In this document: one piece after another, positions 11,515 to 21,840 of the stretch
Layout of the letters: every line of letters begins with the position of its first letter
Position numbering within the stretch: the first letter of the stretch is position 1
DNA from: Bacillus zhangzhouensis
GTDB lineage: Bacteria > Bacillota > Bacilli > Bacillales > Bacillaceae
Length of the DNA: 64,000 nucleotides
Assembly (NCBI RefSeq): GCF_000715205.1
Contig: NZ_JOTP01000013.1
Span: 1 to 64,000 of the forward strand
Direction of reading: 5' to 3'
Made by a program: the position numbers and the translations under genes
Notes under the pieces: model-generated
The model's input: only the letters and a program-made list of their open reading frames with translations
What the model was told of the DNA's origin: nothing
Databases searched by the model: none

Positions 11515-12591
11515 TTATGCGTGAATGTTTACAAGTGGTCTTAAGGCCTCTAACCATTTTTCGAATTGAGGAATGTCCATTTGCTGCGCTGAATCAGATA
11601 ACGCAACAGATGGGTCTGGATGCACTTCTGCCATAACACCGTCCGCTCCAATGGCAAGAGCTGCTTTAGCTGTTGGAAGAAGAAGATCTCTACGTCCAGT
11701 TGAGTGCGTCACATCAACGAATACTGGTAAATGAGTCTCTTGTTTTAAGATTGGCACAGCAGAGATATCTAATGTGTTTCTTGTCGCTGTTTCGTATGTG
11801 CGGATCCCGCGCTCGCAAAGGATGATTTGGTCATTTCCTTGTGCGATGATGTATTCAGCTGCATTGATGAATTCGGAAATGGTCGCTGCTAGACCGCGTT
11901 TTAAAAGAACTGGTTTCTTCACAGATCCGGCTTCTTTTAAGAGCTCGAAGTTTTGCATGTTACGTGCACCAATTTGAATCACATCAATATGCTCGATCGC
12001 TTCTTCAATATGAGCAGGGTTTACGATTTCACTAATGACAGCAAGACCGTATTCATCAGCTACACGCTTTAGAATCTTTAGACCGTCTACGCCAAGTCCT
12101 TGGAAGTCGTAAGGACTTGTGCGAGGCTTAAATGCCCCACCACGAAGAAGTTTAATCCCTTGCTGTTTCGCTGCTGCTGCTACTTCTGCTACTTGCTCGT
12201 AGCTTTCAACGGCACATGGTCCAACGATGAAACGCTGTTTTCCATCACCGATTGCTTCTCCATTGATATTCACGATTGTATTTTCAGGTTTTTTCTTACG
12301 AGAAACTAGAAGTGCTTTGCTGTGGTCATCTTCTTGAAGCTCTAGACCTGCTTTGAAAATTTCTTTGAAAATATGTTGAACCGTTGAATTTTCAAATGGG
12401 CCATCATTTTCTTCAAGAATTTGGTTTAGCATTGTGCGCTCTCTGACAGGATCATAACGGTTGACACCTTGCGCTTCTTTTGCCTTACCAATTTCTTTTA
12501 CAATGTTTCCTCTTTCATTGATCAGTTTTAAGATTTGAAGATTTAGTTCATCTGCTTGCTGTCTCAATTGTTCTAGTTCATTGTTGCTCAT
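11515..12591 (-). CDS. aroA: Bifunctional DAHP synthase and chorismate mutase
   Basis: The product is 358 residues. Residues about 1-85 form an AroQ-type chorismate mutase domain ([20 protein letters not shown] ... FKEIFKAGL), and residues about 100-358 a type I-beta DAHP synthase ([48 protein letters not shown]). It catalyses the first step of aromatic biosynthesis, with the mutase domain sensing chorismate or prephenate. I chose the ATG at 12591 because AGGAAGG is 9 bases upstream; an ATG three codons earlier overlaps that site. The gene is called aroA in B. subtilis nomenclature. Confidence 0.96.
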   Translation of the reverse strand: MSNNELEQLRQQADELNLQILKLINERGNIVKEIGKAKEAQGVNRYDPVRERTMLNQILEENDGPFENSTVQHIFKEIFKAGLELQEDDHSKALLVSRKKKPENTIVNINGEAIGDGKQRFIVGPCAVESYEQVAEVAAAAKQQGIKLLRGGAFKPRTSPYDFQGLGVDGLKILKRVADEYGLAVISEIVNPAHIEEAIEHIDVIQIGARNMQNFELLKEAGSVKKPVLLKRGLAATISEFINAAEYIIAQGNDQIILCERGIRTYETATRNTLDISAVPILKQETHLPVFVDVTHSTGRRDLLLPTAKAALAIGADGVMAEVHPDPSVALSDSAQQMDIPQFEKWLEALRPLVNIHA

Positions 12592-12737
12592 TTTTGTCAT
12601 CCTTCCTCTGCCTGCTCTCGCTTTTTATTTTTTCATTCTCTCAGGATAGGGTTTATTATAAACAAAGATTTCGGAATTGTCACGAAAAAATTCTTTATTA
12701 CCCAAACGCTTTTAAGTGATAAAGTATTATGTGTAAG

Positions 12738-12765
12738 ATTATAGCATACTTTTGGTTCGAGTAAA
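12738..12765 (-). promoter_or_regulatory. Probable aroA promoter
   Basis: TTTACT (12760-12765), a 16-base spacer and TATAAT (12738-12743) lie between the ytxJ terminator and aroA, leaving a leader of about 140 bases. Confidence 0.5.
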
Positions 12766-12778
12766 CCTTTTTTTATAA

Positions 12779-12809
12779 AAAAAAACGCCAGCAGTTGCTG
12801 ACGCTTTTT
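12779..12809 (-). terminator. Terminator of ytxGHJ
   Basis: GCGTCAGCA and TGCTGGCGT form a stem followed by a long T-run on the minus strand, directly after ytxJ. Confidence 0.85.
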
Positions 12810-13133
12810 CTACATATTATGTTCAAGCGCTTCTTTTGTAATGCTTGAGTGAGATGCATGCCATTTTACTTTTCCACCGCTAAAGACGAATGCCTGGGGA
12901 CTTTCGTGCTTTACTTCCGACTTTTCAGCCACATAGGATGAAAGCTCTCTTGTGTTTTGAATTTGCAAGAAATAAGTAGGCACGTCTTTATGTGCAGACG
13001 CAAATGCTTCAAACTCTTGAAAAGCAGCTTGGCTGATTGGACATGTCAAACTGTGCTTAAAAAAGACAAAGGTTCCGTCTTGATTCATTAGTTGATCAAA
13101 CTGTTCTTCTGTTTCGATGAGTTGCTTTGACAT
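12810..13133 (-). CDS. ytxJ: Monothiol bacilliredoxin YtxJ (BrxC type)
   Basis: This 107-residue thioredoxin-fold protein has the active site TCPIS near residue 30, with one Cys followed by Pro-Ile-Ser. That motif defines the YtxJ/BrxC group, which handles mixed disulfides with bacillithiol. It is the last gene of the ytxG-ytxH-ytxJ stress operon, about 30 bases after ytxH. Confidence 0.88.
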   Translation of the reverse strand: MSKQLIETEEQFDQLMNQDGTFVFFKHSLTCPISQAAFQEFEAFASAHKDVPTYFLQIQNTRELSSYVAEKSEVKHESPQAFVFSGGKVKWHASHSSITKEALEHNM

Positions 13134-13163
13134 GATGTGCTCCTTCCTAACTTAAGCAGCGAT

Positions 13164-13634
13164 TTAGCCTTTAGTAGATTGTTCTACTTTTTCTTTGACA
13201 TCTTTGATGCCGTCTTCAATTTCTGATTTTGCTTCTTGTGCTCTTACTTTTGCTTCGTCTGCTACATCTGAAGCTTCGCTCGCAAGATCAGCTGCAGCAT
13301 CTTCTACTTCACTTTTCACTTGATTAGCTTTTCCAGCTGCACGCTCTTTTATGTCTTTCACTTTGTCTAAAATCTGGTTTGACTGCTCTGCCACCAGCTG
13401 AGACAATTCAGACGTCTTATCTTTCGCAATCGTCACATATTCAGTGCCCTTTTCCTTTGCATCTGTTGTGAGTCGATCTGTTTTGTCTTTTAAAGCATTC
13501 GCTTGGTTGTTCAAATCATCGCGAAGCTCTTTCCCTGACTTCGGTGCTAAGAATAATGCTGTTGTTGCACCAACTATGCCACCAATAAGTGTTCCGATCA
13601 AAAAGTCTTTGCTATTGATTCCGTCTTTGCTCAT
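13164..13634 (-). CDS. ytxH: YtxH, stress protein with one N-terminal membrane segment
   Basis: This 156-residue protein begins with a glycine-rich hydrophobic segment (about residues 11-30, FLIGTLIGGIVGATTALFLA) and the family signature APKSGKELR. A long charged helix rich in Lys, Glu, Asp and Ala follows (LEA or apolipoprotein-like, repeats of DKT and EAKSE). It belongs to the YtxH family, members of the general stress response. It lies between ytxG and ytxJ under the SigB-type promoter at 14116-14141. Confidence 0.9.
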   Translation of the reverse strand: MSKDGINSKDFLIGTLIGGIVGATTALFLAPKSGKELRDDLNNQANALKDKTDRLTTDAKEKGTEYVTIAKDKTSELSQLVAEQSNQILDKVKDIKERAAGKANQVKSEVEDAAADLASEASDVADEAKVRAQEAKSEIEDGIKDVKEKVEQSTKG

Positions 13635-13660
13635 GATTATTCCTCCTATGCGAAAATGGT

Positions 13661-14080
13661 TTATTTTTGGTGTTTACGTTGTTTCCATTTTTTATAAATT
13701 TCAAGTGCTGCATTACTCCAGCTTACAACATCCGTGACTTTTTCTTGGTTTCTTTCAACGGAAGAAGAAACTGCTCCAGCTGCCTGCTTTATGCTTGTAT
13801 TAAATTGGTTGATCGAGCCTCCAATTCCCTGCACCGCATCCACAACTGTGTTGAGTTTTGCCGATTTGTCTTGAATATCTTCAGCAAGCTGATTCGTCTT
13901 ATGTAGCAACTGTGCTGTCTCTGTGGTGATACCTTGCATCTGTCCTTCAAGACCTTCTAAAGTTGATGCGACATTCTTTAATGTCAGCTGTAAGGATTTT
14001 AATGTTTTAGACAAATAGATGACAAGAATGAGGAAAGCAATTGCGATTAGTGCAACGCTTAGATATAGAATAATAATCAT
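13661..14080 (-). CDS. ytxG: YtxG, DUF948 stress protein
   Basis: This 139-residue protein has an N-terminal transmembrane helix (residues 1-26) and then a methyl-accepting-like coiled coil ([22 protein letters not shown] ...), the DUF948 layout. The tail KWKQRKHQK is basic. It is the first gene of the operon, with GGAGGT upstream of the ATG. Its molecular role is unknown; in B. subtilis the operon is induced by SigB and SigH. Confidence 0.9.
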   Translation of the reverse strand: MIIILYLSVALIAIAFLILVIYLSKTLKSLQLTLKNVASTLEGLEGQMQGITTETAQLLHKTNQLAEDIQDKSAKLNTVVDAVQGIGGSINQFNTSIKQAAGAVSSSVERNQEKVTDVVSWSNAALEIYKKWKQRKHQK

Positions 14081-14115
14081 CTGATACCTCCTTTGTTGCG
14101 GGCATATTCAATTCA

Positions 14116-14141
14116 ATACCCTCTCGTTGTATCATTCAAAC
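14116..14141 (-). promoter_or_regulatory. SigB-type promoter of ytxGHJ
   Basis: GTTTGA (14136-14141) and a perfect GGGTAT (14116-14121) are separated by 14 bases, the general-stress SigB pattern. It lies about 35 bases upstream of ytxG. Confidence 0.82.
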
Positions 14142-14263
14142 ATCGCTAGAATGACCGATTGATTAATAATTCTACACTTATTGGCTAATTCCTGTCCACA
14201 GCGAATGAAAAAAAGCAGCAGTTCTTGACACATTTAGCCCCTTTGTCACATTTTATTCAACAT

Positions 14264-14294
14264 AAAAAAGTGCCGATTGAAAACGGCACTTTTA
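14264..14294 (-). terminator. Terminator of murC
   Basis: AAAAGTGCCG and CGGCACTTTT form a stem with T-runs, 14 bases after the murC stop. Confidence 0.85.
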
Positions 14295-14307
14295 CGATCA
14301 TTTACAT

Positions 14308-15606
14308 TTATACAGCAACTTTCTCATAAGCACGTAAATATTTTTGAATGTCTCCGGCTCCCATAAAGATCAAAATTGCATCCTCGTGCGCTTTCAACAC
14401 AGATGTCTCTTCTTCATCAATCAACTGGGCTTGCGGAATTTTTCCGCGTAAATCTTCGATGCTTAATTTTCCAATGTTTTCACGAGCTGAACCAAAGATA
14501 TCACAAAGATACACATAATCAGCTTTCTTGAGACTATCAGCGAATTCAGTTAAGAATTGCTGTGTCCGTGTGAAGGTATGCGGCTGGAAAACAGCGACAA
14601 TATCACGGTCTGGATATTTTTGACGTGCCGCTTCAATGGTGACCTCAATTTCAGTTGGGTGATGTGCATAATCGTCAATTAAGACTTGTTCACCTACTAC
14701 TTTTTCATTAAAGCGTCGTTTCACACCGCCAAATGTTGTTAATGCACCTTTGATCAAATCGACATCAATGGCTTCATAATGACATAAAGCAATCACTGCT
14801 AACGAGTTGAGGACATTATGATTTCCATATGCAGGAATGTAGAAGGTATCATAAAACGTATTGCGTACAAATACATCAAATGTGGTGCCTTCCGTATTTT
14901 TCACAACATTACGAGCTTGGAAATCATTTTCTTCATTGAATCCGTAGTACACAACAGGTACTTTCGCTTGAATCTTGAGCAGATGCTCATCGTCTCCGCA
15001 AGCGATAATGGCTTTTTTCACTTGAAGCGCCATGTTTTGAAACGCATCAAACACGTCATCAATGTCCGAGAAATAATCAGGGTGATCAAAATCAATATTG
15101 GTCATGATCGCATAGTCTGGATGATAGCTGAGGAAATGTCTGCGGTATTCGCATGCTTCAAATACAAAATACTCGCTGTTTTCTTTCCCCATTCCAGATC
15201 CATCACCGATTAAGTACGAAGTTGGCTTTGCTGATTGCATCACATGAGCAAGCAGTCCTGTTGTAGATGTTTTACCATGAGCACCAGTAATCGCAACGTT
15301 TGTGAATGAATCCATGTATTCTCCAAGGAATTTATGGTAACGAATCACAGGAATCCCTTCAGAAAGAGCACGTTCAATCTCAGGGTGTGTATCAGGAAAT
15401 GCATTTCCTGCAATGACCGTCATCCCCGGCTGAATATTATCTGGGTCAAATGGAAGAATTTTAATGTTTCGTTCTTCTAATGCTTTTTGTGTAAAGATAT
15501 GCTTTTCGATATCCGATCCTTGGACAGTATACCCAGTATCATGAAGAATTTGGGCCAGTGGACTCATACCTGTCCCTTTTATTCCAACAAAATGATAAAC
15601 AGTCAT
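14308..15606 (-). CDS. murC: UDP-N-acetylmuramate-L-alanine ligase
   Basis: This 432-residue Mur ligase adds L-Ala to UDP-MurNAc in the cytoplasm. The N-terminal Rossmann domain starts [16 protein letters not shown]. The ATP-binding P-loop [10 protein letters not shown] is near residue 108, followed by the central domain signature (EACEYRRHF) and the C-terminal domain with [10 protein letters not shown] and FQPHTFTRT. Length is normal. The ATG follows TTGGAGGT. It is transcribed alone from the promoter at 15641-15668. Confidence 0.96.
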   Translation of the reverse strand: MTVYHFVGIKGTGMSPLAQILHDTGYTVQGSDIEKHIFTQKALEERNIKILPFDPDNIQPGMTVIAGNAFPDTHPEIERALSEGIPVIRYHKFLGEYMDSFTNVAITGAHGKTSTTGLLAHVMQSAKPTSYLIGDGSGMGKENSEYFVFEACEYRRHFLSYHPDYAIMTNIDFDHPDYFSDIDDVFDAFQNMALQVKKAIIACGDDEHLLKIQAKVPVVYYGFNEENDFQARNVVKNTEGTTFDVFVRNTFYDTFYIPAYGNHNVLNSLAVIALCHYEAIDVDLIKGALTTFGGVKRRFNEKVVGEQVLIDDYAHHPTEIEVTIEAARQKYPDRDIVAVFQPHTFTRTQQFLTEFADSLKKADYVYLCDIFGSARENIGKLSIEDLRGKIPQAQLIDEEETSVLKAHEDAILIFMGAGDIQKYLRAYEKVAV

Positions 15607-15640
15607 AATTGTACCTCCAACAAACGTCTATCTGACTTAC

Positions 15641-15668
15641 AGTATATGACGCTCATTTCAATTTGCAA
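15641..15668 (-). promoter_or_regulatory. Probable murC promoter
   Basis: TTGCAA (15663-15668), 16 bases and TATACT (15641-15646) lie 35 bases upstream of the murC start. The remaining gap up to sftA (15669-15907) shows nothing else that I can identify. Confidence 0.5.
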
Positions 15669-15907
15669 CTTGTGATTTTCGTCTCTAGCAGATCACAGAT
15701 CGCAGCTCCAAATAAAGATTTTTTCCGATCTTCCTATTCTAATCAATATTAACTATGATTAGTATCCGACAACTTTCCCATTTCTAACACCTGTTTCAGC
15801 TCATTTTACATAAAAAGCGTTCAGACAGGCACGCAAAAAGTGTCCAATTACAAAATTGCACCTATGTGCTATCATACCATGTTTATCAAAAAAATGAAGT
15901 GGTTTGT

Positions 15908-18652
15908 TTAGATCAATTGTTCTAGATCACTGAGTGTCATGAGGACTTCTCTTGGCTTACTGCCTTTCGCCCCAGAGATCATGCCTTCACGTTCCATCAT
16001 GTCGATCAATCTGGCTGCACGATTGTAGCCAATTCTAAATCTTCTTTGCAGGCTGGATGTACTTGCACTATTTTGCTCGATTGCAAATCGGCAGGCATCC
16101 ATAAACAATTCGTCTTCGTCTGTAATCGCAGAGCCTTGAAGCATTAATTCCTCCTGTTCGAAAAGAAACACAGGCTTGCGTTGTTTCCTCACATGTGCCA
16201 CCACTTGATCGATCTCGCGGTCTGATACAAAGTTCCCTTGCAGCCTTGTCGGCTTGCCGGAGCCATTTTCTAAGAAGAGCATGTCTCCTTTTCCGAGAAG
16301 CTTTTCTGCACCTGCCATGTCAATAATGGTTCTAGAATCTACCTGGCTTGAAACAGAGAAAGCAATTCTTGTTGGGATATTGGCTTTAATGAGACCTGTG
16401 ATGACATCAACGGATGGTCTTTGAGTCGCAATCAGTAAATGAATACCACACGCTCTTGCTTTTTGTGCAATCCGGCAAATGCTTTCTTCGACTTCATTTG
16501 GTGCGACCATCATTAAATCAGCCAGCTCATCGATGACAACGACGAGATACGGAAGTTTTTCACCCATTTGTTTTTCTTTCACAAGTTCATTGAATCGTTT
16601 AATTTCTCTCACACCAGAGTGAGCAAACAGTTCATAGCGTCTTTCCATTTCATCGACTACCCATTTCAGGGCAGCTGTCGCTGTCTTGGCATCAGTAATA
16701 ACAGGACTCACGAGATGTGGAATGTGATTATACGGCGCTAATTCAACCATTTTAGGGTCGATTAAGAGCATTTTCACTTCATCTGGTGAGGCTTTAAACA
16801 TCAAGCTTACTAAAATGGTATTAATGCAGACACTTTTTCCCGAACCTGTTGCTCCAGCAATTAAGCCGTGCGGCATTTTTTGCAAATCAACCACGACGGG
16901 CTGACCTGAGATATCTAATCCGAGCGCTGCCGTTAAAGGAGATGGATTGTCTCTAAATGCACTGCTTCTGATCATTTCTCTTAAGAACACCATTTTACTG
17001 TGCAGGTTCGGCACTTCGATTCCGATCGTGTTCTTTCCTGGGATCGGTGCTTCGATTCGAATATCCTTTGCGGACAAACTGAGTTTAATATCATCTGACA
17101 GGTTCGTGATTTTGTTCACTTTGACGCCTGGTTCAGGATGTACTTCAAATCTTGTGACAGAAGGGCCCTGCGTGACATGGACTACATTTGCTCTTACATT
17201 GAAATTTTTAAGCGTTGCATTGAGCAGCTCTGCCCGCTCTTTCACCCATGCCCCGTCCTCTTCTTTTTGAGCCGGAGGTACATCTAGAAGGGCTAAGCTT
17301 GGAAAAACATATCCTTGTGCATCAGACGTTTTCTTCTGTCCTTGCACGCGCTGGTCACTTTTTAACATCATGACGTTAAAAGGAACCGTTGAGGTTTGAC
17401 CGCTTGAACGCTTTGGCTGCGGAGTTGTCTGTTTTGGTTCTTGTCGCTTCACTTCAAGCGTTTGTTCCCGCTGCTCTTTCTGATCCATGAAGGTTTCTGC
17501 TGACTCAGAGACAGTCCGTTCATCTGTTACTGATTCTGCTGGCATGACTTGCTCATCTACGATTTCAGGCTCTTCCGTAGATTGATCGTCTTGTAGGTCA
17601 TGTTTGATCACTGGCTCAGCTTCTGCTTCTTCAAATTCTGCTGCTAGCACGTCTGCTTGTCTTTCTTCTATGGAATCAGTCTCTGCTTCTTCCCTGGCTT
17701 CTGGTGTGATGGCTTCTGTCACCGCCACTTCTTCTACTTGGCTATCTATTTCCATTTCAATTGCTGGTTGTGAGTCTTCAGCTGTTTCGAATGTCAATGT
17801 TTCTATTTCCTCAGCATGGTCTTCAAGCTGATCGGTCGGCTCGTCTTTTCTTTCTTCTTGATCGCCTGAGACGACCTGTTCCGGCTCAGGCTCTACCGGC
17901 TCGTCTTGGTATGTTGAGGCTTGCTGCTTATGTAAAACAGCTTCGTGATGGTCTTCTGGCTGTGAAAAGGCTTGATCCCTTTCCTCTGCTTGGATAAAAG
18001 ATTCGTCATTTAAGCGCTCCATCGTCGACTGAACGTGATCCTGATAGGCGAGTTCCTCTTGCAATGTAAGAGGCGTCGCACCTGTTTGCATATCCGCTGT
18101 CTCTTCTGCAGGAGCTGAAGCAGCTTCTGCCATGCGATTTTCTTTCCTTATAGACGGGATGTTCATTTGCTGTCTCACATTCCGTTCACGCTCTGCCTCT
18201 TCTGATAACAAAGTAACACGCTGTGCTGTTTCTTCTGTGGCCTTCATTTGAACAGAGGGTGCTTCTTCTTTGCCTTCTTTTCGTTTTGGACGCATATCCT
18301 GATGATAGCCATAGATCGGCGAAGGGATTTGCTCTGTTTTGAATGGTTTTTTATTTATATCAGGCTGCAACGTTTGTTTTGGCTGATAGGTCGTCTGCTT
18401 TGCCTTTGGCTGACTGGGTCTCGTGTGCCTCTGCTTCACGCCGTCACGAGCGGGTTCATCTGGAACAAGAGGAAAGCGGAAGTTGCCTTTCGGATATTCA
18501 TAATAGACTTTCGTATCTTCCATTTTTTTATATTCTTTATGCTGTTCAAAAGCTGCCTGCTTTGGCGCAGCCGGACCTTCATGCGGTCTCTCAGCTTCTT
18601 CTTTCTTTTCATCTCCTAAAAACACACTAAAAAATTTATCTATCCAACTCAT
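15908..18652 (-). CDS. sftA: Soluble FtsK/SpoIIIE-type DNA translocase SftA
   Basis: The product is 914 residues. It has no N-terminal membrane helices, which separates SftA from SpoIIIE. Residues about 1-130 are basic and Gln/Pro-rich; about 140-430 form a very acidic, low-complexity linker. The motor follows, with Walker A GATGSGKSVC near residue 600 and Walker B VVVIDELADLMM near 709, then TQRPSVDVITGLIKAN. The winged-helix gamma domain (QRRFRIGYNRAARLIDMMER) that reads SRS/KOPS sequences is at the end. It moves trapped chromosome DNA out of the closing septum. The linker differs in length from B. subtilis SftA (about 950 residues). Confidence 0.93.
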   Translation of the reverse strand: MSWIDKFFSVFLGDEKKEEAERPHEGPAAPKQAAFEQHKEYKKMEDTKVYYEYPKGNFRFPLVPDEPARDGVKQRHTRPSQPKAKQTTYQPKQTLQPDINKKPFKTEQIPSPIYGYHQDMRPKRKEGKEEAPSVQMKATEETAQRVTLLSEEAERERNVRQQMNIPSIRKENRMAEAASAPAEETADMQTGATPLTLQEELAYQDHVQSTMERLNDESFIQAEERDQAFSQPEDHHEAVLHKQQASTYQDEPVEPEPEQVVSGDQEERKDEPTDQLEDHAEEIETLTFETAEDSQPAIEMEIDSQVEEVAVTEAITPEAREEAETDSIEERQADVLAAEFEEAEAEPVIKHDLQDDQSTEEPEIVDEQVMPAESVTDERTVSESAETFMDQKEQREQTLEVKRQEPKQTTPQPKRSSGQTSTVPFNVMMLKSDQRVQGQKKTSDAQGYVFPSLALLDVPPAQKEEDGAWVKERAELLNATLKNFNVRANVVHVTQGPSVTRFEVHPEPGVKVNKITNLSDDIKLSLSAKDIRIEAPIPGKNTIGIEVPNLHSKMVFLREMIRSSAFRDNPSPLTAALGLDISGQPVVVDLQKMPHGLIAGATGSGKSVCINTILVSLMFKASPDEVKMLLIDPKMVELAPYNHIPHLVSPVITDAKTATAALKWVVDEMERRYELFAHSGVREIKRFNELVKEKQMGEKLPYLVVVIDELADLMMVAPNEVEESICRIAQKARACGIHLLIATQRPSVDVITGLIKANIPTRIAFSVSSQVDSRTIIDMAGAEKLLGKGDMLFLENGSGKPTRLQGNFVSDREIDQVVAHVRKQRKPVFLFEQEELMLQGSAITDEDELFMDACRFAIEQNSASTSSLQRRFRIGYNRAARLIDMMEREGMISGAKGSKPREVLMTLSDLEQLI

Positions 18653-18771
18653 CGTTTATCACTCACTTTAACTCCCCTTACGTTTTCTTGGGCGATTTTT
18701 AGTATACCACTGCTTTTTCATGCAGAAAAGCGAGAAAAGTGCCGCTTTTGCTGTTCAGGCTGTATGTAGAT

Positions 18772-18808
18772 GAAAAAAAGTCACTAAGTACGTACTTAGT
18801 GACTTTTC
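18772..18808 (-). terminator. Terminator of the ytpP-ytpQ-ytpR operon
   Basis: A perfect 24-base palindrome centred on GTAC (GTCACTAAGTAC and its complement) is followed on the minus strand by a T-run. Confidence 0.85.
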
Positions 18809-18850
18809 GTATAACACATTCTTCGCTCATCAGTGCCCGTTTATGGGAGG

Positions 18851-19456
18851 TTAAGCTTCAAAGGGTTCGCCAGCCTGGTGGCTTCCTTCTAGAACAAGGA
18901 TCCCTTTTTCAGCAGGCGCATCCGGAAGATCTAATTCTTTTGCTGAACAAATCATTCCGCTTGATGGCACACCTCTTAGTTCAGCATCTTTGATGATCAA
19001 ACCGCTTGGCATCACTGCACCGACCTTGGCAACAACGACATATTGACCTTGATCGACGTTTGGTGCACCGCACACGATTTGTAATGTTTCTTCGCCAACA
19101 TCTACTTGGCAAATGTTTAATTTATCTGCATTAGGATGCTTTTCCTTTTCCTTCACATAGCCGACAACAAATTTTGGTGATAGATCGACAGTCAACGTTT
19201 CACTGACACCATTGCGGTTTAAAATTTCATTGATATCTTGAACAAGCGTTTCAGAAAGCGGTACAGATCCGTTTTCTTCAATTTTCATGTAAGTGGATGC
19301 GTTGAAGATATTAAAGCCTGTTGTTTCTTTTGTCTCTTGATTGAAGATTCTTACGACATCTCCAAACGTTTCATGACCTACTTCTTCTCTTGTCACATCT
19401 TTCAATGAAATAAGAAGTGTGTCGCCTACACCTTCTGCATTATAAAAAGCATTCAT
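18851..19456 (-). CDS. ytpR: YtpR, tRNA-binding-domain protein
   Basis: The product is 201 residues. The N-terminal half is a DUF4479-type domain; the second half (about residues 90-198) is an OB-fold tRNA-binding domain like that of phenylalanyl-tRNA synthetase beta and Arc1p/EMAPII ([63 protein letters not shown]). Its biological role is not known. It is the last gene of an operon with ytpQ and ytpP. Confidence 0.92.
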   Translation of the reverse strand: MNAFYNAEGVGDTLLISLKDVTREEVGHETFGDVVRIFNQETKETTGFNIFNASTYMKIEENGSVPLSETLVQDINEILNRNGVSETLTVDLSPKFVVGYVKEKEKHPNADKLNICQVDVGEETLQIVCGAPNVDQGQYVVVAKVGAVMPSGLIIKDAELRGVPSSGMICSAKELDLPDAPAEKGILVLEGSHQAGEPFEA

Positions 19457-19475
19457 TCTTCAAAATTCCCTTCTA

Positions 19476-20285
19476 CTACTGTTTTGGTCTGCTTTTCGCA
19501 AGAATAAAGATTGGTTCGAGCTTGCCCTCATCATATAAAAATGACAATGCAGTAATTGGAACCGTCCCGCTAGCGAAGAAGCTCATCGACATTTGCCCTA
19601 AAATATCGTAGCCTGAATCATTGCGAATATCTGCAATGATGAATACATCTTGATGGGGAACAGATATGGCCATCTGCCCCTCTATTTTTTGCGCGTATTC
19701 TTGTAAAATCGATTCATTTAAAAGTCTGCTTGCATCATATCCGTCGTTCGCACGGAAGAAATAAAAACGATTGCCTGCGACTTCATCCATTTTCACCACG
19801 GTTTCAAGTGAGCGGACGTTAAAGCTTGCGGTTTCCCTGATTCGCTCTTTTGTCCAATTTTCCTTTTGAAGCATCTTTTCATCAATTAATCTGTAGGTAC
19901 TTCCAAGGTCAAGCGCATAGTAGATTCTTGTTTCAGCTGTATGCTCATCAAAAACAAGCGGAATCTCGTCACTTGATGTCTCAGGAAAGGAAGTTGAACG
20001 AATAACCGGATAGATTTGCTTTTCTTTACCAGATATGTGCTGCGCTTCGCCTTTCATCGCGCTTAGCGCCTCTTTCACATAGTAAACGATCTCATCCAGT
20101 GTTTCATCAGGCTTTACTTCCCACTTCGCAATAATTGGTGGAAGCTCAAGCGTGATGCCCTTACCTGTTTGTTTATCTTCGATACGTAGCGTATCTTTTT
20201 CCCGGTCAAACTGGTGTGACCAGCTGTCACTCGTCAGACGGCTTTTCAATTGATTGGCAAGCTGTCTTGATGTCATTTTTGCCAT
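19476..20285 (-). CDS. ytpQ: YtpQ, DUF1444 family protein
   Basis: This 269-residue cytoplasmic protein has no signal or membrane segment and matches the DUF1444/YtpQ family in length and context. Recognisable stretches are [17 protein letters not shown] and [18 protein letters not shown]. The function is unknown. It lies between ytpP (20 bases) and ytpR (20 bases), so the three are almost certainly cotranscribed. Confidence 0.88.
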   Translation of the reverse strand: MAKMTSRQLANQLKSRLTSDSWSHQFDREKDTLRIEDKQTGKGITLELPPIIAKWEVKPDETLDEIVYYVKEALSAMKGEAQHISGKEKQIYPVIRSTSFPETSSDEIPLVFDEHTAETRIYYALDLGSTYRLIDEKMLQKENWTKERIRETASFNVRSLETVVKMDEVAGNRFYFFRANDGYDASRLLNESILQEYAQKIEGQMAISVPHQDVFIIADIRNDSGYDILGQMSMSFFASGTVPITALSFLYDEGKLEPIFILAKSRPKQ

Positions 20286-20304
20286 AGTTAAGACTCTCCT
20301 TTCG

Positions 20305-20625
20305 TTATTTAGAAAGAGAATCTGTTAAAAATGCTTCAATCTCTTCCTTTGTCTTACGATCTTTGCTGACAAATCGGTTGATCTCTTGTCCGTTTTTAAA
20401 GACTAAAAAGCTTGGAATGCCGTAAATTTCCCACTCTGCACAAGTGTCAATGAACTGATCTCTATCGACATAGAAGTATTCAAATTCTGGGTAGTTTGCT
20501 TCAAGCTCTGGTAAGAATGGTTCAATAAATGTACAGTCAGGGCACCAGTCAGCTGAGAATAGTAATACCGTTAAGTCTTGTTGAATTACTTTTTGTAATT
20601 CTTCGTTTGATTCAATTTTTTTCAT
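20305..20625 (-). CDS. ytpP: Thioredoxin-like protein YtpP
   Basis: This 106-residue thioredoxin fold has active site ADWCPDC near residues 25-31 and the cis-Pro segment [12 protein letters not shown]. YtpP-type proteins reduce thiols, including bacillithiol mixed disulfides. Its start codon lies inside the end of the membrane protein gene upstream (14-base overlap), which suggests translational coupling to that gene. Confidence 0.9.
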   Translation of the reverse strand: MKKIESNEELQKVIQQDLTVLLFSADWCPDCTFIEPFLPELEANYPEFEYFYVDRDQFIDTCAEWEIYGIPSFLVFKNGQEINRFVSKDRKTKEEIEAFLTDSLSK

Positions 20626-21640
20626 GTTTCATTCCTCCAGTTTGTATGGTTAAATCTCCGAATTGTATATAGCCTTTCTTTCTCATCCATTCTGATACTA
20701 CCAAACTAATCACTGCCGGACCAACAATATGCAAGAGAGCAATCGCGAGTAGTACGGATGGATGAAACCCCATGACTGTCAGCGTCATCAGTTGTCCAAC
20801 AAGACCGCTCGTGCCCATACCTGCTCCTGCCGCATTATTGACCATCCCAAAGCCAATAATACCAATTGGCGCAAGAATAAGGCCCGCAATCGTCGGCGGA
20901 ATAAGGATGAGGGGGTTTTTCACAATATTCGGCAGCTGCAGTTTTGACGTCCCAATGCCGACAGCCGCAAGACCGCCAAAGCGATTTTCTCTAAAGCCTG
21001 CAGCGGCAAAGCCAACCATTTGAGCGCAGCAGCCGATCGTTGCAGCACCCGCCGCTGTCCCGCTTAAATCAAGCATCAGCGCAAGCGCAGCACTAGAGAT
21101 CGGTGAGCTGAGGGCAAGTCCAACAATGGTCGCCACTAGCATACCCATGATCAGCGGACTTTGGTCTGTTCCCCACATGATGAGCCTGCCTAGACCTGTC
21201 ATCATACCTTCAATCCCAGGCCCGATCAAAGCGGCGGTGAAAAAGCCCGTCATAATGGTGACAAGCGGCGTTAGGATAATATCAATTCTTGTCTCTCCAC
21301 TAACAAGTTTAGCTAATTCTACACCAATTAATGCTGCCACAAAGCTTCCAGCAGGTCCTCCAAGCTCTGCTCCTGCGGCACCTGAGACCACACTTGCAAA
21401 AATGATCAGAGGAGATGCATTTAAGCGATACGCAACCGCTACGCCGATCGCTGGTCCCATAAGCCCCATGGCGAGTGTTCCCATTTTGATAATGAGTGGA
21501 AGTGATAACAGGCCGCCTGCTGTTTTTAAGATAAGCCCTACCACTAATGTTGCAAATAGACCTAAAGCCATATAAGAGAGTGCATCAATGAAATACACCT
21601 TTGGCGAAAGGGAAATACCCTTTCTTTTCAAATAAGTCAT
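20612..21640 (-). CDS. PTS EIIC-like multi-pass membrane protein
   Basis: This protein of about 342 residues is rich in Gly, Ala, Ile and Leu, with eight to ten hydrophobic segments from about residue 20 to 330. The pattern ([46 protein letters not shown]) matches the stand-alone PTS EIIC-like (PTS_EIIC_2) family, which lacks EIIA and EIIB domains. Substrate and partner are unknown and no PTS phosphotransfer gene is nearby. It overlaps ytpP by 14 bases, so the pair forms one operon. I do not recall it in the B. subtilis ytp cluster. The start is one of two adjacent candidates (TTG, ATG); no strong ribosome site is seen. Confidence 0.78.
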   Translation of the reverse strand: MTYLKRKGISLSPKVYFIDALSYMALGLFATLVVGLILKTAGGLLSLPLIIKMGTLAMGLMGPAIGVAVAYRLNASPLIIFASVVSGAAGAELGGPAGSFVAALIGVELAKLVSGETRIDIILTPLVTIMTGFFTAALIGPGIEGMMTGLGRLIMWGTDQSPLIMGMLVATIVGLALSSPISSAALALMLDLSGTAAGAATIGCCAQMVGFAAAGFRENRFGGLAAVGIGTSKLQLPNIVKNPLILIPPTIAGLILAPIGIIGFGMVNNAAGAGMGTSGLVGQLMTLTVMGFHPSVLLAIALLHIVGPAVISLVVSEWMRKKGYIQFGDLTIQTGGMKHEKN

Positions 21641-21840
21641 CAACGTCGTCTTCCCGCTTTCTCATAGGAAAGACGAAGAGGCCTGTCCTTCCCATTATAT
21701 GTAGTATTCTTACGATGAAAAATAGTCTCTACCATGAATATCATAATCATATTTTTTTTGCTTTATCAAGCACTTCTTGTGTAACATGAAAAGAAACAGG
21801 GCAAACCTTTACTAAGTTTGTGCACAAGGAGGAGATCGTT

